Source of the DNA: Clostridia bacterium
GTDB taxonomy: Bacteria > Bacillota > Clostridia > Oscillospirales > CAG-272
Direction of reading: 5' to 3'
Assembly (NCBI GenBank): GCA_017463485.1
Contig: JAFTPD010000002.1
Coordinates: forward strand, 129,229-193,228
Length of the DNA stretch: 64,000 nucleotides
In this document: in pieces, positions 9,250 to 17,697 of the stretch
Layout: every line of letters starts with the position of its first letter
Position numbering within the stretch: position 1 is the stretch's first letter
Notes under the pieces: model-generated
The model's input: only the letters and a program-made list of their open reading frames with translations
The model's database searches: none
Told to the model about the DNA's origin: nothing
Translations under genes and position numbers: made by a program

Positions 9250-9558
9250 TTATTTCGCCAGAGCCTGGTCAAGCCAAATAAGACCGTAGCCGAAAGCCTC
9301 AAAAAGTCCTGTTTTTGAGCCCTGACGGTAGATCTTCGTCTGGTCGGCGCTTTCCAGCACCTGCACGAGGATCTTATCGGGGAGGGTCTCGCCTCCGTCC
9401 TCCTTGTAGCTCATGATCTCAAGCACAAGGATATACTTTTCGTGCATATCACCGTAGCAGATGGTGTCGCCCTCGCGCACCAACGGTCTGCCTTTATACA
9501 TAAGATACTTGCCGCCGGTGAGTGGACGGGACGTATCGTAAGCAATATTGTCAGCCAT
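9250..9558 (-). CDS. Small conserved-looking protein of unknown function
   Basis: 102 residues. The start at 9558 follows AAGGAGG; an upstream in-frame ATG at 9591 lacks a ribosome site. No membrane segment, signal or known motif is recognised. The sequence is soluble and beta-rich in appearance, with a YMLYKGRPLVREGDTICYGD-like first half and an alpha-helical end. A good minus promoter (9652-9680) and a terminator flank it, which argues that it is expressed. It is not part of a larger operon. Confidence 0.75.
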   Translation of the reverse strand: MADNIAYDTSRPLTGGKYLMYKGRPLVREGDTICYGDMHEKYILVLEIMSYKEDGGETLPDKILVQVLESADQTKIYRQGSKTGLFEAFGYGLIWLDQALAK

Positions 9559-9651
9559 ATCAAATCCTCCTTCAAGCTTATTCAAACACAAACGAGTCCG
9601 AGTCGGGGAAAAAGTGCCGTCAAGGATCGTAAAACGAATATATCCTTATAT

Positions 9652-9680
9652 ATTGTACCACAAAATTTTATAAAAGTCAA
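9652..9680 (-). promoter_or_regulatory. Sigma-A promoter of the 9250-9558 gene
   Basis: On the minus strand TTGACT (9675-9680), 17 bases, TACAAT (9652-9657), with TGTGG before the -10. Confidence 0.78.
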
Positions 9681-9721
9681 TCATATTTTAGCAATTTATT
9701 TATCAATACGCAATTTTATAC

Positions 9722-9750
9722 TTTACAAAACTAAAAAAGTGTGGTATACT
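9722..9750 (+). promoter_or_regulatory. Sigma-A promoter of nrdR
   Basis: TTTACA (9722-9727), 17 bases, TATACT (9745-9750), with TGTGG before the -10. Confidence 0.75.
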
Positions 9751-9788
9751 GTAGAAAAGATTAGTCAAAGAAAGGAAGCTTTTTCCGT

Positions 9789-10241
9789 ATGAAATGTCCC
9801 GGATGCGGATTTCCCGAGAGTAAGGTAACTGACTCCCGTCCTTGTATGGAAGGCAACAGTATTCGCCGCCGCAGAGAATGTATGTCCTGCGGACGCAGAT
9901 TTACCACCTTTGAAATGGTGGAGGCTATGCAGATAGTGGTTGTCAAAAAGAACGGCACGAAGGAGCTGTTTGACCGAAGCAAGCTGCTTGGCGGCATACT
10001 TAAAGCTACACAAAAGCGCCCTGTAAATGCGGAGCAGATAGTCAACGAGGTGGAGTCTGACCTTCAGAATTCGCTTCACCCCGAGGTCACCTCCACAGAG
10101 ATCGGCTCAATGGTAATGGATAAGCTGAAGGTGCTGGATGACGTCGCATACGTCCGCTTTGCATCCGTTTACCGCGAGTTCCGCGATCTCGATTCCTTCC
10201 TAAAGGAATTGCAGGAGCTTAAAGGCACGGAAAATCAATAA
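9789..10241 (+). CDS. nrdR: Transcriptional repressor of ribonucleotide reductase genes
   Basis: 150 residues, the usual NrdR length. The N-terminal zinc ribbon (CPGC at residues 3-6, CMSC at 31-34, with the SRRRR-like basic patch IRRRRE between) is followed by an ATP-cone domain (VVVKKNGTKELFDRSKL onward). NrdR binds NrdR boxes and senses dATP/ATP to control nrd operons. No nrd gene lies in this window, so the targets are elsewhere. The gene has its own promoter and terminator. No NrdR box pair was noticed in front of it. Confidence 0.96.
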   Translation: MKCPGCGFPESKVTDSRPCMEGNSIRRRRECMSCGRRFTTFEMVEAMQIVVVKKNGTKELFDRSKLLGGILKATQKRPVNAEQIVNEVESDLQNSLHPEVTSTEIGSMVMDKLKVLDDVAYVRFASVYREFRDLDSFLKELQELKGTENQ

Positions 10242-10285
10242 AAATAAAGAAGCTCTCGGGATTTTGCCGAAAGCTTCTTTATTTT
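10241..10285. terminator. Bidirectional terminator between nrdR and the CPBP gene
   Basis: A 19-bp stem (10241-10259 with 10267-10285) with one mismatch on the plus strand that becomes a G-U pair on the minus strand, so it fits the minus gene slightly better. It overlaps the last codons of the CPBP gene (stop at 10279). Confidence 0.82.
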
Positions 10286-11169
10286 GTTATTTTAACGGGG
10301 ATAAAGCACACGCACACAGTCGATATAAGCAATACAACAGTTACCGCAAGACCGCCCTCCGCGCCAAAATCGCCACCGTTGATGATCGACAGGGTGGAAT
10401 CGTGCGTCGCGCGGAAAACTGATACCTGCGGAGCAACGCCGCTGATATTGATGCCGAAAATATTGCCCTCTGCAAAATTCCACGCGGTGTGTATTGCGGC
10501 AACACCCCAAATGCTTCCTCGACGCCAAAAGTAAATACCCGCAAAAATTCCAAACAGCGCAATATTGATAAGCGCGATAGGTGTTATAGACGAGTTGCCG
10601 AGATGGAGCAGGGAAAAGGCAACTGCGTTCACTCCAATCGCCACGGGGGGCTTTTGCCGCGCGGCAAGGGAGTTGAGCAGATAGGAGCGGCATAACACCT
10701 CCTCCGCCATACCCTGCACTATGAATCCTCCTAAAAACAAGAGCACGGAGGGAATAATTTTGCCGACGTCACCCGACAGCGAAAAGCGATATCCACCAAA
10801 AGCAAAGCAAGCAAGCACAACAGCACCGAACATTATAAGCCCGACTAAAAGTCCCGCCGCGTATTCAACAGCAGCCCTATGCTTTATAAATCCAAGGGAA
10901 GTATAGCTCCTGCCTTCAAAAAATCTGCAATAAAGCAGTACGGCGGCAATTATGACAGCAGTTGAATAAAGGTCGGTGGGTGAGAGCGGTGCGGGCGCGA
11001 CGCCAAACAGCGGGGAGAGCAAAAATTGCGACAGCAGTCCGGCGAGAAGCTCGGATGTAAAGAAAATCAGCAAGAATACCGCAAGCTCCAAAAGAAGAGG
11101 CAGCGAGTACGCTTTTTTTGTCGCCGCGTCAAGCATTTGATTTTTTGAAAATAGCTTGTCTGTGTGCAT
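10279..11169 (-). CDS. CPBP-family intramembrane (Abi/Rce1-like) protease
   Basis: 296 residues with about eight membrane segments. The three conserved CPBP motifs are present: EEVLCR (EExxxR, near residue 155), FSLLH (FxxxH, near 185) and HTAWN (HxxxN/B, near 230), which build the glutamate/histidine active site inside the membrane. AAAGGAGGTG stands just before the ATG at 11169. Members process membrane peptides or act in self-protection against bacteriocins; no bacteriocin or prenylation gene is adjacent, so the substrate is unknown. Transcribed alone from a minus promoter at 11198-11226. Confidence 0.88.
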   Translation of the reverse strand: MHTDKLFSKNQMLDAATKKAYSLPLLLELAVFLLIFFTSELLAGLLSQFLLSPLFGVAPAPLSPTDLYSTAVIIAAVLLYCRFFEGRSYTSLGFIKHRAAVEYAAGLLVGLIMFGAVVLACFAFGGYRFSLSGDVGKIIPSVLLFLGGFIVQGMAEEVLCRSYLLNSLAARQKPPVAIGVNAVAFSLLHLGNSSITPIALINIALFGIFAGIYFWRRGSIWGVAAIHTAWNFAEGNIFGINISGVAPQVSVFRATHDSTLSIINGGDFGAEGGLAVTVVLLISTVCVCFIPVKITK

Positions 11170-11197
11170 ATCGCACCTCCTTTACCGTGATAAATAT

Positions 11198-11226
11198 ATT
11201 GTAGCATAAAGTAACGGGAAATTCAA
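11198..11226 (-). promoter_or_regulatory. Sigma-A promoter of the CPBP protease gene
   Basis: Minus strand TTGAAT (11221-11226), 17 bases, TACAAT (11198-11203). Confidence 0.72.
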
Positions 11227-11244
11227 GTATTTAGCAAAATTCCG

Positions 11245-11273
11245 TTGACTTTTTTGATGTAGTGTGGTATACT
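11245..11273 (+). promoter_or_regulatory. Sigma-A promoter of the M29 aminopeptidase gene
   Basis: TTGACT (11245-11250), 17 bases, TATACT (11268-11273), with TGTGG before the -10. Confidence 0.8.
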
Positions 11274-11310
11274 GAAAAAGTAAATAAACTCTTAACCGAG
11301 GTGTAAAAAA

Positions 11311-12552
11311 ATGAAGAAAGCAACACTAAAAAATTACGCAAATCTGCTGGCTCGCATGGGTATCAACGTCAAAAAGCACGACGCTGTCATCATCACCGCA
11401 GGACTTGACCAGCCCGAATTCGTTTATATGTGCGTTGAGGCTTGCTATAAGGCGGGCGCGGACAGAGTAATCGTGGATTGGAGCTATCAGCCTCTTATGA
11501 AGCTCAGCACACGATACCAGAGCGTCAAAACGCTTGGTACGGTTGAGGCTTTTGAGGAAGCTCGACTGAAATACCGCGTTGAAAAGAACCCTTGCATGCT
11601 TTACCTGCTTTCGGACGATCCCGACGGACTCCGCGGTATCAACCAGGAAAAGCTCGCCAAGGCTCAGCAAATGCGCTATGGCATCATCAAGCCTTACCGC
11701 GAGGCTATGGACAATAAATACAAGTGGTGTATCGCCGCAGTACCCGGAGAGGCTTGGGCGAAAAAGGTGTTCCCGGGCGAACGCACGTCTACCGCAGTAG
11801 AGAAGCTGTGGCGCGCTATCCTTGTGTGCAGCCGCGTAATTGACGGCGAGGGCAACGACCTTGATCCCGTTGCCGAGTGGTACAAGCATAACCTCAGCTT
11901 CCACAAGAGATGCGAATACCTCAATAGCCTTGGACTTCGCACGCTTGAATATAAGTCCGCAAACGGTACGGATATCCGCGTAGGACTTATGGAAGGCGGA
12001 CTTTTCCTCGGTGGCAGTGAGAAAAATCTTGACGGCGAGGTGTTCAATCCCAATATTCCGAGCGAGGAGACCTTTACAACTCCCAAGTGCGGCGAGGCGG
12101 AGGGCATCGTTTATTCCTCGCTTCCGCTGTCCTATAAGGGCGAGGTTATTGACAACTTTAGCCTGACCTTCAAGGGCGGCAAGGTGGTCGAGGTACACGC
12201 AGAAAAGAACGAGGATCTGCTCCGTCAGATGGTTACAATGGACGAGGGTGCTTCCATGCTTGGCGAATGTGCGCTCGTGCCTTACGATTCGCCTATCCGC
12301 AACAGCGGCATTACCTTCTATGAAACGCTGTTTGATGAAAACGCCGCTTGCCATTTTGCGCTTGGCGAGGGCTTTACCAACTGTGTTCGCGACTATGATA
12401 AGTACACCCGCGAGGAGCTTCACGAGAGGGGTGTCAACGACTCCATGATCCACGTTGACTTCATGATAGGCACGGCTGATCTGTCCGTTGTTGGTATATG
12501 TGCCGACGGTCGCCGCGTTGAAATCTTCAAGAACGGAAACTGGGCTATCTGA
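11311..12552 (+). CDS. Aminopeptidase, peptidase family M29 (AmpS-like)
   Basis: 413 residues, typical for M29. The C-terminal half carries the metal-ligand region: a Glu in the GEAEG / GEC segments, the His of ENAACHFALGEGF (near 350), and His/Asp of HVDFMIGTADLSV (near 388-395), matching the two-metal site of AmpS/AmpT. It removes N-terminal amino acids from peptides in the cytoplasm. A well-matched promoter precedes it, and the ATG of the next small membrane-protein gene begins two bases after its stop, so the two form an operon. Confidence 0.92.
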   Translation: MKKATLKNYANLLARMGINVKKHDAVIITAGLDQPEFVYMCVEACYKAGADRVIVDWSYQPLMKLSTRYQSVKTLGTVEAFEEARLKYRVEKNPCMLYLLSDDPDGLRGINQEKLAKAQQMRYGIIKPYREAMDNKYKWCIAAVPGEAWAKKVFPGERTSTAVEKLWRAILVCSRVIDGEGNDLDPVAEWYKHNLSFHKRCEYLNSLGLRTLEYKSANGTDIRVGLMEGGLFLGGSEKNLDGEVFNPNIPSEETFTTPKCGEAEGIVYSSLPLSYKGEVIDNFSLTFKGGKVVEVHAEKNEDLLRQMVTMDEGASMLGECALVPYDSPIRNSGITFYETLFDENAACHFALGEGFTNCVRDYDKYTREELHERGVNDSMIHVDFMIGTADLSVVGICADGRRVEIFKNGNWAI

Positions 12553-12553
12553 T

Positions 12554-12973
12554 ATGAGCAACGAAATTAAAAAGCCTTGGATAATCCTTCGTGCGCTTGT
12601 GATTTTCTCTGTGTTTGCCATTCTGCTTGTGGCGGTGCAGTATTTGTCCTACCACCACTATTCCGACGTTGCCGAATGGAAAACGGCGGGATCAAGAGAA
12701 GCGCTGATCTATAACGGGGAGGAATACCTCTTGTCAGGCGAATACGCTACCGGCAAGCTTCCGTCGTCCAAGTATAAGCTTCAAAAGACGGAGGGCGAGC
12801 TGAAAATCGAAGGAATATGGGAGTCCTTCAAGGGCGTTATCCTTGTTTCCTCCATTGAAAACAACGAGGATCTTATCGTCGTTACCTACGAGAACGGCGA
12901 CAGATACGTTTACTACAAAAAGGGAACTGATAATCCCGCAAAGCCCTCAACGGACACCGAGCCCGTTGGCTAA
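12554..12973 (+). CDS. Small single-pass membrane protein, function unknown
   Basis: 139 residues. The ATG at 12554 is two bases after the aminopeptidase stop, which indicates translational coupling; a longer frame from 12488 would overlap the upstream gene without a ribosome site. Residues 9-32 form one membrane segment preceded by KK, so the remaining beta-strand-rich domain is probably outside. No catalytic motif is recognised. The tail is Pro/Thr/Glu-rich. A role connected with the peptidase is only suggested by the operon. Confidence 0.7.
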   Translation: MSNEIKKPWIILRALVIFSVFAILLVAVQYLSYHHYSDVAEWKTAGSREALIYNGEEYLLSGEYATGKLPSSKYKLQKTEGELKIEGIWESFKGVILVSSIENNEDLIVVTYENGDRYVYYKKGTDNPAKPSTDTEPVG

Positions 12974-12979
12974 ATAAAG

Positions 12980-13012
12980 ATAAAGGCATCTGCACGACGC
13001 AGATGCCTTTGT
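12980..13012. terminator. Bidirectional intrinsic terminator
   Basis: 12-bp stem AAAGGCATCTGC with GCAGATGCCTTT (12982-12993, 12999-13010), loop ACGAC. It lies between the convergent small membrane protein gene and argH. Confidence 0.85.
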
Positions 13013-13014
13013 GT

Positions 13015-14400
13015 TTATTTAGGTTGTCTTACGGAAACGAAATTCCGAGCAATAGCGATCTGCTTGATGACAGATTCGGGTGCAGGGCCGCCGTAGCATG
13101 AGCGTCCGCGCACGCAAACGTCAAGGTCGATAGCGTCGTAAACGTCTGCCTCAAAGACCTCCGACATAGACTTGTACTCGTCAAGCGTGAGCGTTTCAAG
13201 CGTCTTTCCGTTCTCAATGCAGTAAGCCACGAGTTTACCGACGATCTTGTACGCCGTGCGGAAGGGGAGTCCCTTCTTTACCATATAGTCGGCGCAATCG
13301 GTGGCGTTGATAAATCCACTGCTTGCTGCATTGCGGAGCTTGTCGCGCTTTACCGTCAGCGTGCGGAGCATATCGGCAAACAGCTCAAGGCACATTTTAG
13401 CGTTGTCAATGGAGTCAAAGATCGCCTCCTTATCCTCCTGCATATCCTTGTTGTACGCCAAGGGAATACCCTTCATAACGGTCAGCAGAGCAGTCAGATT
13501 TCCGTATACACGTCCCGACTTTCCTCGCACCAGCTCGGCAATATCGGGGTTTTTCTTTTGCGGCATTATGGAAGAGCCCGTAGAATATGCGTCGTCAAGC
13601 TCAACGAATGAAAATTCGCTTGAACACCAAAGGATTATCTCCTCCGAAAATCTTGACAGATGCATCATCACAACAGACAGCGCATACGCCATATCAAGCA
13701 CGAAATCGCGGTCGGAAACGCCGTCCATACTGTTGTCGCTTACCTTGGAAAATCCGAGCTGTTCAGCCACGAAATGGCGGTCAATAGGGTAAGTCGTACC
13801 CGCAAGCGCGCAAGAACCAAGAGGCATAACGTCGGCATGCGAGCTGACCTCCTCAATACGTATAACGTCACGCATGAACATCTGTGCGTAAGCCATAAGG
13901 TAGTGACCGAGAGTCACGGGTTGTGCACGCTGAAGGTGAGTGTATCCCGACATAACCGCGTCATAATTTTCTTCTGCCTTGACGGTAATTACGTCAAGCA
14001 GACGAAGCAGGAGGGCGCGGATCTCATAAGCTTCCTTGCGGATATACATGTGAATATCAAGGGCTACCTGATCGTTACGGCTGCGGGAGGTGTGAAGTCG
14101 CTTACCCGTGTCGCCGATTCGCTCGGTGAGCACACTTTCGATAAACATGTGGATATCCTCCGCCTCGGGATCAAAATCCAATTTGCCCGAGTCAATATCC
14201 GCGAGTATTTCCATAAGAGTCTTGCAGATAAGCTCCGACTCTGACTCCTCAATTATTCCGCACCTTCCAAGCATAGTGGCGTGGGCGATAGAGCCCGTGA
14301 TGTCCTCGCGGTACATACGACAGTCAAAGCGAATAGACGAATTAAAGTCATTTACGCGGCTGTCGAGTGCCTTGGAGAACCTTCCGTCCCACATTTTCAT
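13015..14400 (-). CDS. argH: Argininosuccinate lyase
   Basis: 461 residues, standard length. The fumarase/aspartase superfamily signature GSSIMPQKKNPD is present near residue 280, with TSRSRNDQ near 105 and a GYTHLQRAQPVTLGH segment near 155 carrying the catalytic residues. Splits argininosuccinate into arginine and fumarate, the last step of arginine synthesis. It lies 21 bases downstream of argG in one operon. It ends at a terminator shared with the convergent gene. Confidence 0.97.
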   Translation of the reverse strand: MKMWDGRFSKALDSRVNDFNSSIRFDCRMYREDITGSIAHATMLGRCGIIEESESELICKTLMEILADIDSGKLDFDPEAEDIHMFIESVLTERIGDTGKRLHTSRSRNDQVALDIHMYIRKEAYEIRALLLRLLDVITVKAEENYDAVMSGYTHLQRAQPVTLGHYLMAYAQMFMRDVIRIEEVSSHADVMPLGSCALAGTTYPIDRHFVAEQLGFSKVSDNSMDGVSDRDFVLDMAYALSVVMMHLSRFSEEIILWCSSEFSFVELDDAYSTGSSIMPQKKNPDIAELVRGKSGRVYGNLTALLTVMKGIPLAYNKDMQEDKEAIFDSIDNAKMCLELFADMLRTLTVKRDKLRNAASSGFINATDCADYMVKKGLPFRTAYKIVGKLVAYCIENGKTLETLTLDEYKSMSEVFEADVYDAIDLDVCVRGRSCYGGPAPESVIKQIAIARNFVSVRQPK

Positions 14401-14421
14401 AAAAACGTTTTCCTTTAAAAA

Positions 14422-15663
14422 TTATTTGTTGTTAGCCTCGCGTCTTACATCAAGAGTAGCCTTTACCTTGATGGGCAGACCGAAGAGGTTGATAAATCCG
14501 TTTGCGTCGTACTGATCGTAAACGTCGTCCTCGTCAAAGGTTGCGATCTCCTCGTCGTACAGAGTGTAGGGAGAGGTGAGGGAAGCGAGAATGATGTTGC
14601 CCTTGTAGAGCTTCAGCTTAACGTCACCAGTAACGGTCTCCTGAGTCTTTGTGACGAAAGCGGAGAGTGCCTCTCTTGCAGGGGTGTACCACTGACCGAA
14701 GTAAACGTAGTCAGCAAACTTGCCTGCGAGCATCTGCTTGAGATGCATGGTCTCGCGGTCAAGAGTGATGGTTTCAAGCGCGTCGTGAGCGGCATAGAGG
14801 ATAGTTCCGCCGGGAGTCTCGTAAACGCCGCGGCTCTTCATACCGACAAGACGGTTCTCGACCATATCAACAAGGCCGATACCGTTAGCGCCGCCAAGCT
14901 CGTTCAGCTTTTCAAGCAGGGTAATGCAGTCAACCTCTTCGCCGTCGATAGCGGTGGGAACACCCTTTTCGAAATGAATGGTAACGTAAGTAGGCTTGTC
15001 GGGAGCCATCTCGGGGGATACGCCCATCTCAAGGAAGCCGGGCTTGTTGTACTGAGGCTCGTTAGCGGGGGACTCAAGGTCAAGACCTTCGTGGGACAGA
15101 TGCCAGATGTTCTTGTCCTTGGAGTAGTTGGTCTCGCGGTTGATCTTAAGCGGAATACCCTTTTCCTCGGCGTAAGCGATCTCTTCCTCGCGGGACTTGA
15201 TATCCCAAGTTCTCCAAGGCGCGATAATGGCCATTTCGGGAGCGAAAGCCTTGATAGTCAGCTCAAAGCGCACCTGGTCGTTACCCTTACCTGTGCAGCC
15301 GTGCGCGATAGCGTCAGCCCCCTCAGCCTTTGCGATTTCAACAATACGCTTTGCGATAATGGGACGAGCGAATGAAGTGCCGAGAAGGTACTGGTTCTCA
15401 TAACGTGCGCCCGCCTGAAGGGTAGGGTAGATAAACTCCTCGATAAAGGGCTTGCGCAGATCCTCGATATAAAGCTTGGACGCGCCCGTCTTGATAGCCT
15501 TTTCTTCAAGACCGTCGGTTTCAGAGCCCTGTCCGACGTCACCGCAAACAGCGATAACCTCGCAACCGGGGTAGTTGTCCTTGAGCCACGGAATGATAAT
15601 GGACGTGTCAAGACCGCCCGAATAAGCAAGTACGATCTTTTTGATTTCTTTTTTTGCTTTCAT
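14422..15663 (-). CDS. argG: Argininosuccinate synthase
   Basis: 413 residues. The PP-loop motif AYSGGLDTS is near residue 13; [13 protein letters not shown] and [13 protein letters not shown] are further family signatures. Joins citrulline and aspartate with ATP use. It is first in the argGH operon, with AGGAGGA before its ATG. No argF, argB or carbamoyl-phosphate genes are seen here, so citrulline synthesis is encoded elsewhere. Confidence 0.97.
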   Translation of the reverse strand: MKAKKEIKKIVLAYSGGLDTSIIIPWLKDNYPGCEVIAVCGDVGQGSETDGLEEKAIKTGASKLYIEDLRKPFIEEFIYPTLQAGARYENQYLLGTSFARPIIAKRIVEIAKAEGADAIAHGCTGKGNDQVRFELTIKAFAPEMAIIAPWRTWDIKSREEEIAYAEEKGIPLKINRETNYSKDKNIWHLSHEGLDLESPANEPQYNKPGFLEMGVSPEMAPDKPTYVTIHFEKGVPTAIDGEEVDCITLLEKLNELGGANGIGLVDMVENRLVGMKSRGVYETPGGTILYAAHDALETITLDRETMHLKQMLAGKFADYVYFGQWYTPAREALSAFVTKTQETVTGDVKLKLYKGNIILASLTSPYTLYDEEIATFDEDDVYDQYDANGFINLFGLPIKVKATLDVRREANNK

Positions 15664-15736
15664 TTTTAAATCCTCCTATGCCACTCGGCAATTTATTACT
15701 TTAAAACAGTAAACGAAAAACATTTCGACAAGCATA

Positions 15737-15765
15737 ATTATACCTCAATAATATCAATATTTCAA
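15737..15765 (-). promoter_or_regulatory. Promoter of argGH
   Basis: Minus strand TTGAAA (15760-15765), 17 bases, TATAAT (15737-15742). Confidence 0.72.
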
Positions 15766-15768
15766 TAG

Positions 15769-15800
15769 GCATATTAAACAATTTTGCATAAATATTAAAC
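15769..15800 (-). promoter_or_regulatory. Possible ARG-box region upstream of argGH
   Basis: A/T-rich imperfect repeats TGCATAAATATTAAA and CATATTAAACAATTTTG lie just upstream of the -35. They resemble the TGNATwwwwATNCA half-sites bound by ArgR/AhrC. The match is imperfect and the AT-rich background makes chance likely, so this is a suggestion from position and operon content. Confidence 0.3.
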
Positions 15801-15913
15801 GCCGCTTTTATAAATAAACATTTTTCTAAGCGAGGCATAAATTGCAGGGGTTAAAATACGCGCGAAAAATCAAAAATAATTGACGGAACGAAACTCAAAA
15901 ATGGAGGCACAAA

Positions 15914-16714
15914 ATGTTCTCGCGTAAAATAAAAATCAAATATGTATCCGTGCTTGCCGCGATACTTGTTGCCGTTATGCTCTGCACGTCGGTATCGGCA
16001 GAGAGCATGGGCTGGTACTGCGTGCACGTAAAGGATCACCGACAGCCCACCGCAGACGCGCGTCTTGCCGAGGTGGAGCGACACGGCGGTTACTATATAG
16101 ACCATAATAATACCTCGCCTACAGCAGAAAGCAAGGTGGTCTACCTTACCTTCGATGCAGGATATTGCAATGAAAATCTTGAGAAAATAATTGACGTACT
16201 TGCTGCAGAGCAGGTCACAGGCGCGTTTTTTATTCTCGGAAATCTCGCAAAAAGTAACCCCGACACAGTGAAGCGAATGGCTGACGGCGGCAATCTCGTC
16301 TGTAATCATACCTATACTCATAAGGATATGTCAGATAAGCCGATAGACGAGCTTGCCGCAGAGTTGAAACGCCTGGAGGAAGAATGTAAAGTCAGCGCGG
16401 GGGTTGAGGTGGCAAAATATTTCCGTCCGCCCGAGGGAAAATTCAGCACTCAAATGCTGGATAACGCTGTGAAATTAGGCTATAAAACGGTGTTCTGGAG
16501 CTTCGCCTACGCCGACTGGGATAACAACAGGCAAATGTCCACCGACAAGGCAAAGGCAAAAATAATGGAAAATATTCACAACGGAGCAGTCATTCTCCTG
16601 CATCCTACGTCTGCCACAAACGCGCAGATACTCGGTGACGTTATAAGGGAGCTGAAGGCGGACGGCTATCGCTTCGGTTCGCTTGATGAGCTGACGGGTG
16701 AGCAGAATGCGTAG
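15914..16714 (+). CDS. pdaA: Delta-lactam-biosynthetic de-N-acetylase (PdaA-type polysaccharide deacetylase)
   Basis: 266 residues with an N-terminal signal peptide (about residues 1-29, ending in VSA). The NodB domain reads LTFDAGY near 76, where FDAGY rather than FDDGP is the hallmark of PdaA, then NHTYTH, RPPEGK and LLHPT. PdaA removes acetyl groups from muramic acid so that muramic-delta-lactam can form in spore cortex, normally with CwlD. This supports a sporulating host together with WhiA and SpoIIIAA. The ATG at 15914 follows TGGAGGC. The next deacetylase gene overlaps its end. Confidence 0.85.
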   Translation: MFSRKIKIKYVSVLAAILVAVMLCTSVSAESMGWYCVHVKDHRQPTADARLAEVERHGGYYIDHNNTSPTAESKVVYLTFDAGYCNENLEKIIDVLAAEQVTGAFFILGNLAKSNPDTVKRMADGGNLVCNHTYTHKDMSDKPIDELAAELKRLEEECKVSAGVEVAKYFRPPEGKFSTQMLDNAVKLGYKTVFWSFAYADWDNNRQMSTDKAKAKIMENIHNGAVILLHPTSATNAQILGDVIRELKADGYRFGSLDELTGEQNA

Positions 16715-17504
16715 GATAAAAAATCGCCGTCATGGGGATGAGAGGGAGTCGTTTTCTCGGTTTATGGGGGTGGCGGGAGTTATATTTCTGTTGCTTGCAC
16801 TGCTTGGCTTTTTTCTTGCATGGAAAAGAACGACGAGAGGCGATGAGGCGATAGCAGTGGCGAGATATACAGACAGTGCGGTGTGGGGAGAGGACGAGCT
16901 TGTGTATCACAAAAAGAGAAACGACCGCATGGAAATAGCACTTACCTTTGACGACGGACCGCACCCGTATTACACGCCGATAATTCTGGATATTCTGGAT
17001 GAGTATGGCGTCAGCGCGACCTTTTTTACGGTGGGGGAGAACATTGAGTATTATCCAAAGACCGCCGAGCGACTGCTTGAGTCGGGACACGAGGTGGAAA
17101 ATCACACCTTCTCACACGCTCGGATCGGAAATATGTGTTACGGAGATATTATGAGCGAGATCGAGCGGTGCGAGGATGCCGTGTCAGCTGTTTCGGAGCG
17201 CAAGACTAAATTTCTGCGTCCTCCCCAGGGACAGATGAGCGAAACAGTGAAGGAAGTCATAAAAAACCTCGACTACCGTGTCGTGCTATGGGACGTGGAT
17301 ACCCGTGATTGGGCACACACGTCGCCCGAGGATATAAGGGATAACGTTCTGTCTGTGGTAACGGCAGGGGATATAATCCTTATGCACGATTTTATCGGTC
17401 ACGATAGCCCAACCCCCGACGCTCTGCGATTGCTTATCCCCGAGCTTATTGAGCGCGGTTATAAATTCGTGACAGTCAGCGAGCTGATAGACGGCAATCC
17501 GTAG
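16707..17504 (+). CDS. Membrane-anchored polysaccharide deacetylase (NodB domain)
   Basis: 265 residues. A basic N-terminus and a membrane segment (about residues 19-42) anchor an extracellular NodB domain. Motifs in order: ALTFDDGPH (metal-binding DD), HTFSH, RPPQGQ, and LMHD near the C-terminus. Probable substrate: N-acetylglucosamine or muramic acid in peptidoglycan. The ATG at 16707 overlaps the stop of pdaA; an alternative GTG at 16698 is possible. Two consecutive deacetylases, one cortex type and one general type, probably form an operon. No strong terminator follows, only the weak hairpin at 17552. Confidence 0.87.
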   Translation: MRRIKNRRHGDERESFSRFMGVAGVIFLLLALLGFFLAWKRTTRGDEAIAVARYTDSAVWGEDELVYHKKRNDRMEIALTFDDGPHPYYTPIILDILDEYGVSATFFTVGENIEYYPKTAERLLESGHEVENHTFSHARIGNMCYGDIMSEIERCEDAVSAVSERKTKFLRPPQGQMSETVKEVIKNLDYRVVLWDVDTRDWAHTSPEDIRDNVLSVVTAGDIILMHDFIGHDSPTPDALRLLIPELIERGYKFVTVSELIDGNP

Positions 17505-17551
17505 ACCTCGTTGCGGTTTGAATTGAAATTGAAAATGATATATTGGAATTC

Positions 17552-17574
17552 GGGCTGTCTCATTAAGACAGCCC
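17552..17574. other. Stem-loop without T tract
   Basis: 9-bp perfect stem GGGCTGTCT with AGACAGCCC around CATTA. It lies between the deacetylase and the following promoter. It may be a weak terminator. Confidence 0.4.
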
Positions 17575-17637
17575 CTCGAAAATGATGGTAAGGAACTCGT
17601 CATTTACAATTTAGATTAAAAAAATCTGCCGTGCCGC

Positions 17638-17666
17638 TTGTAAAAATTGAAAATATATGTTATACT
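17638..17666 (+). promoter_or_regulatory. Promoter of the 726-residue protein gene
   Basis: TTGTAA (17638-17643), 17 bases, TATACT (17661-17666). A strong AAAAGGAGG ribosome site precedes the ATG at 17698. Confidence 0.65.
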
Positions 17667-17697
17667 GTATACAGATAAGCAAAAGGAGGCGTGAAAT

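Noticed and set aside
11326-12621. 431-codon minus-strand frame opposite the M29 aminopeptidase
   Set aside because: Antisense shadow without promoter or ribosome site.
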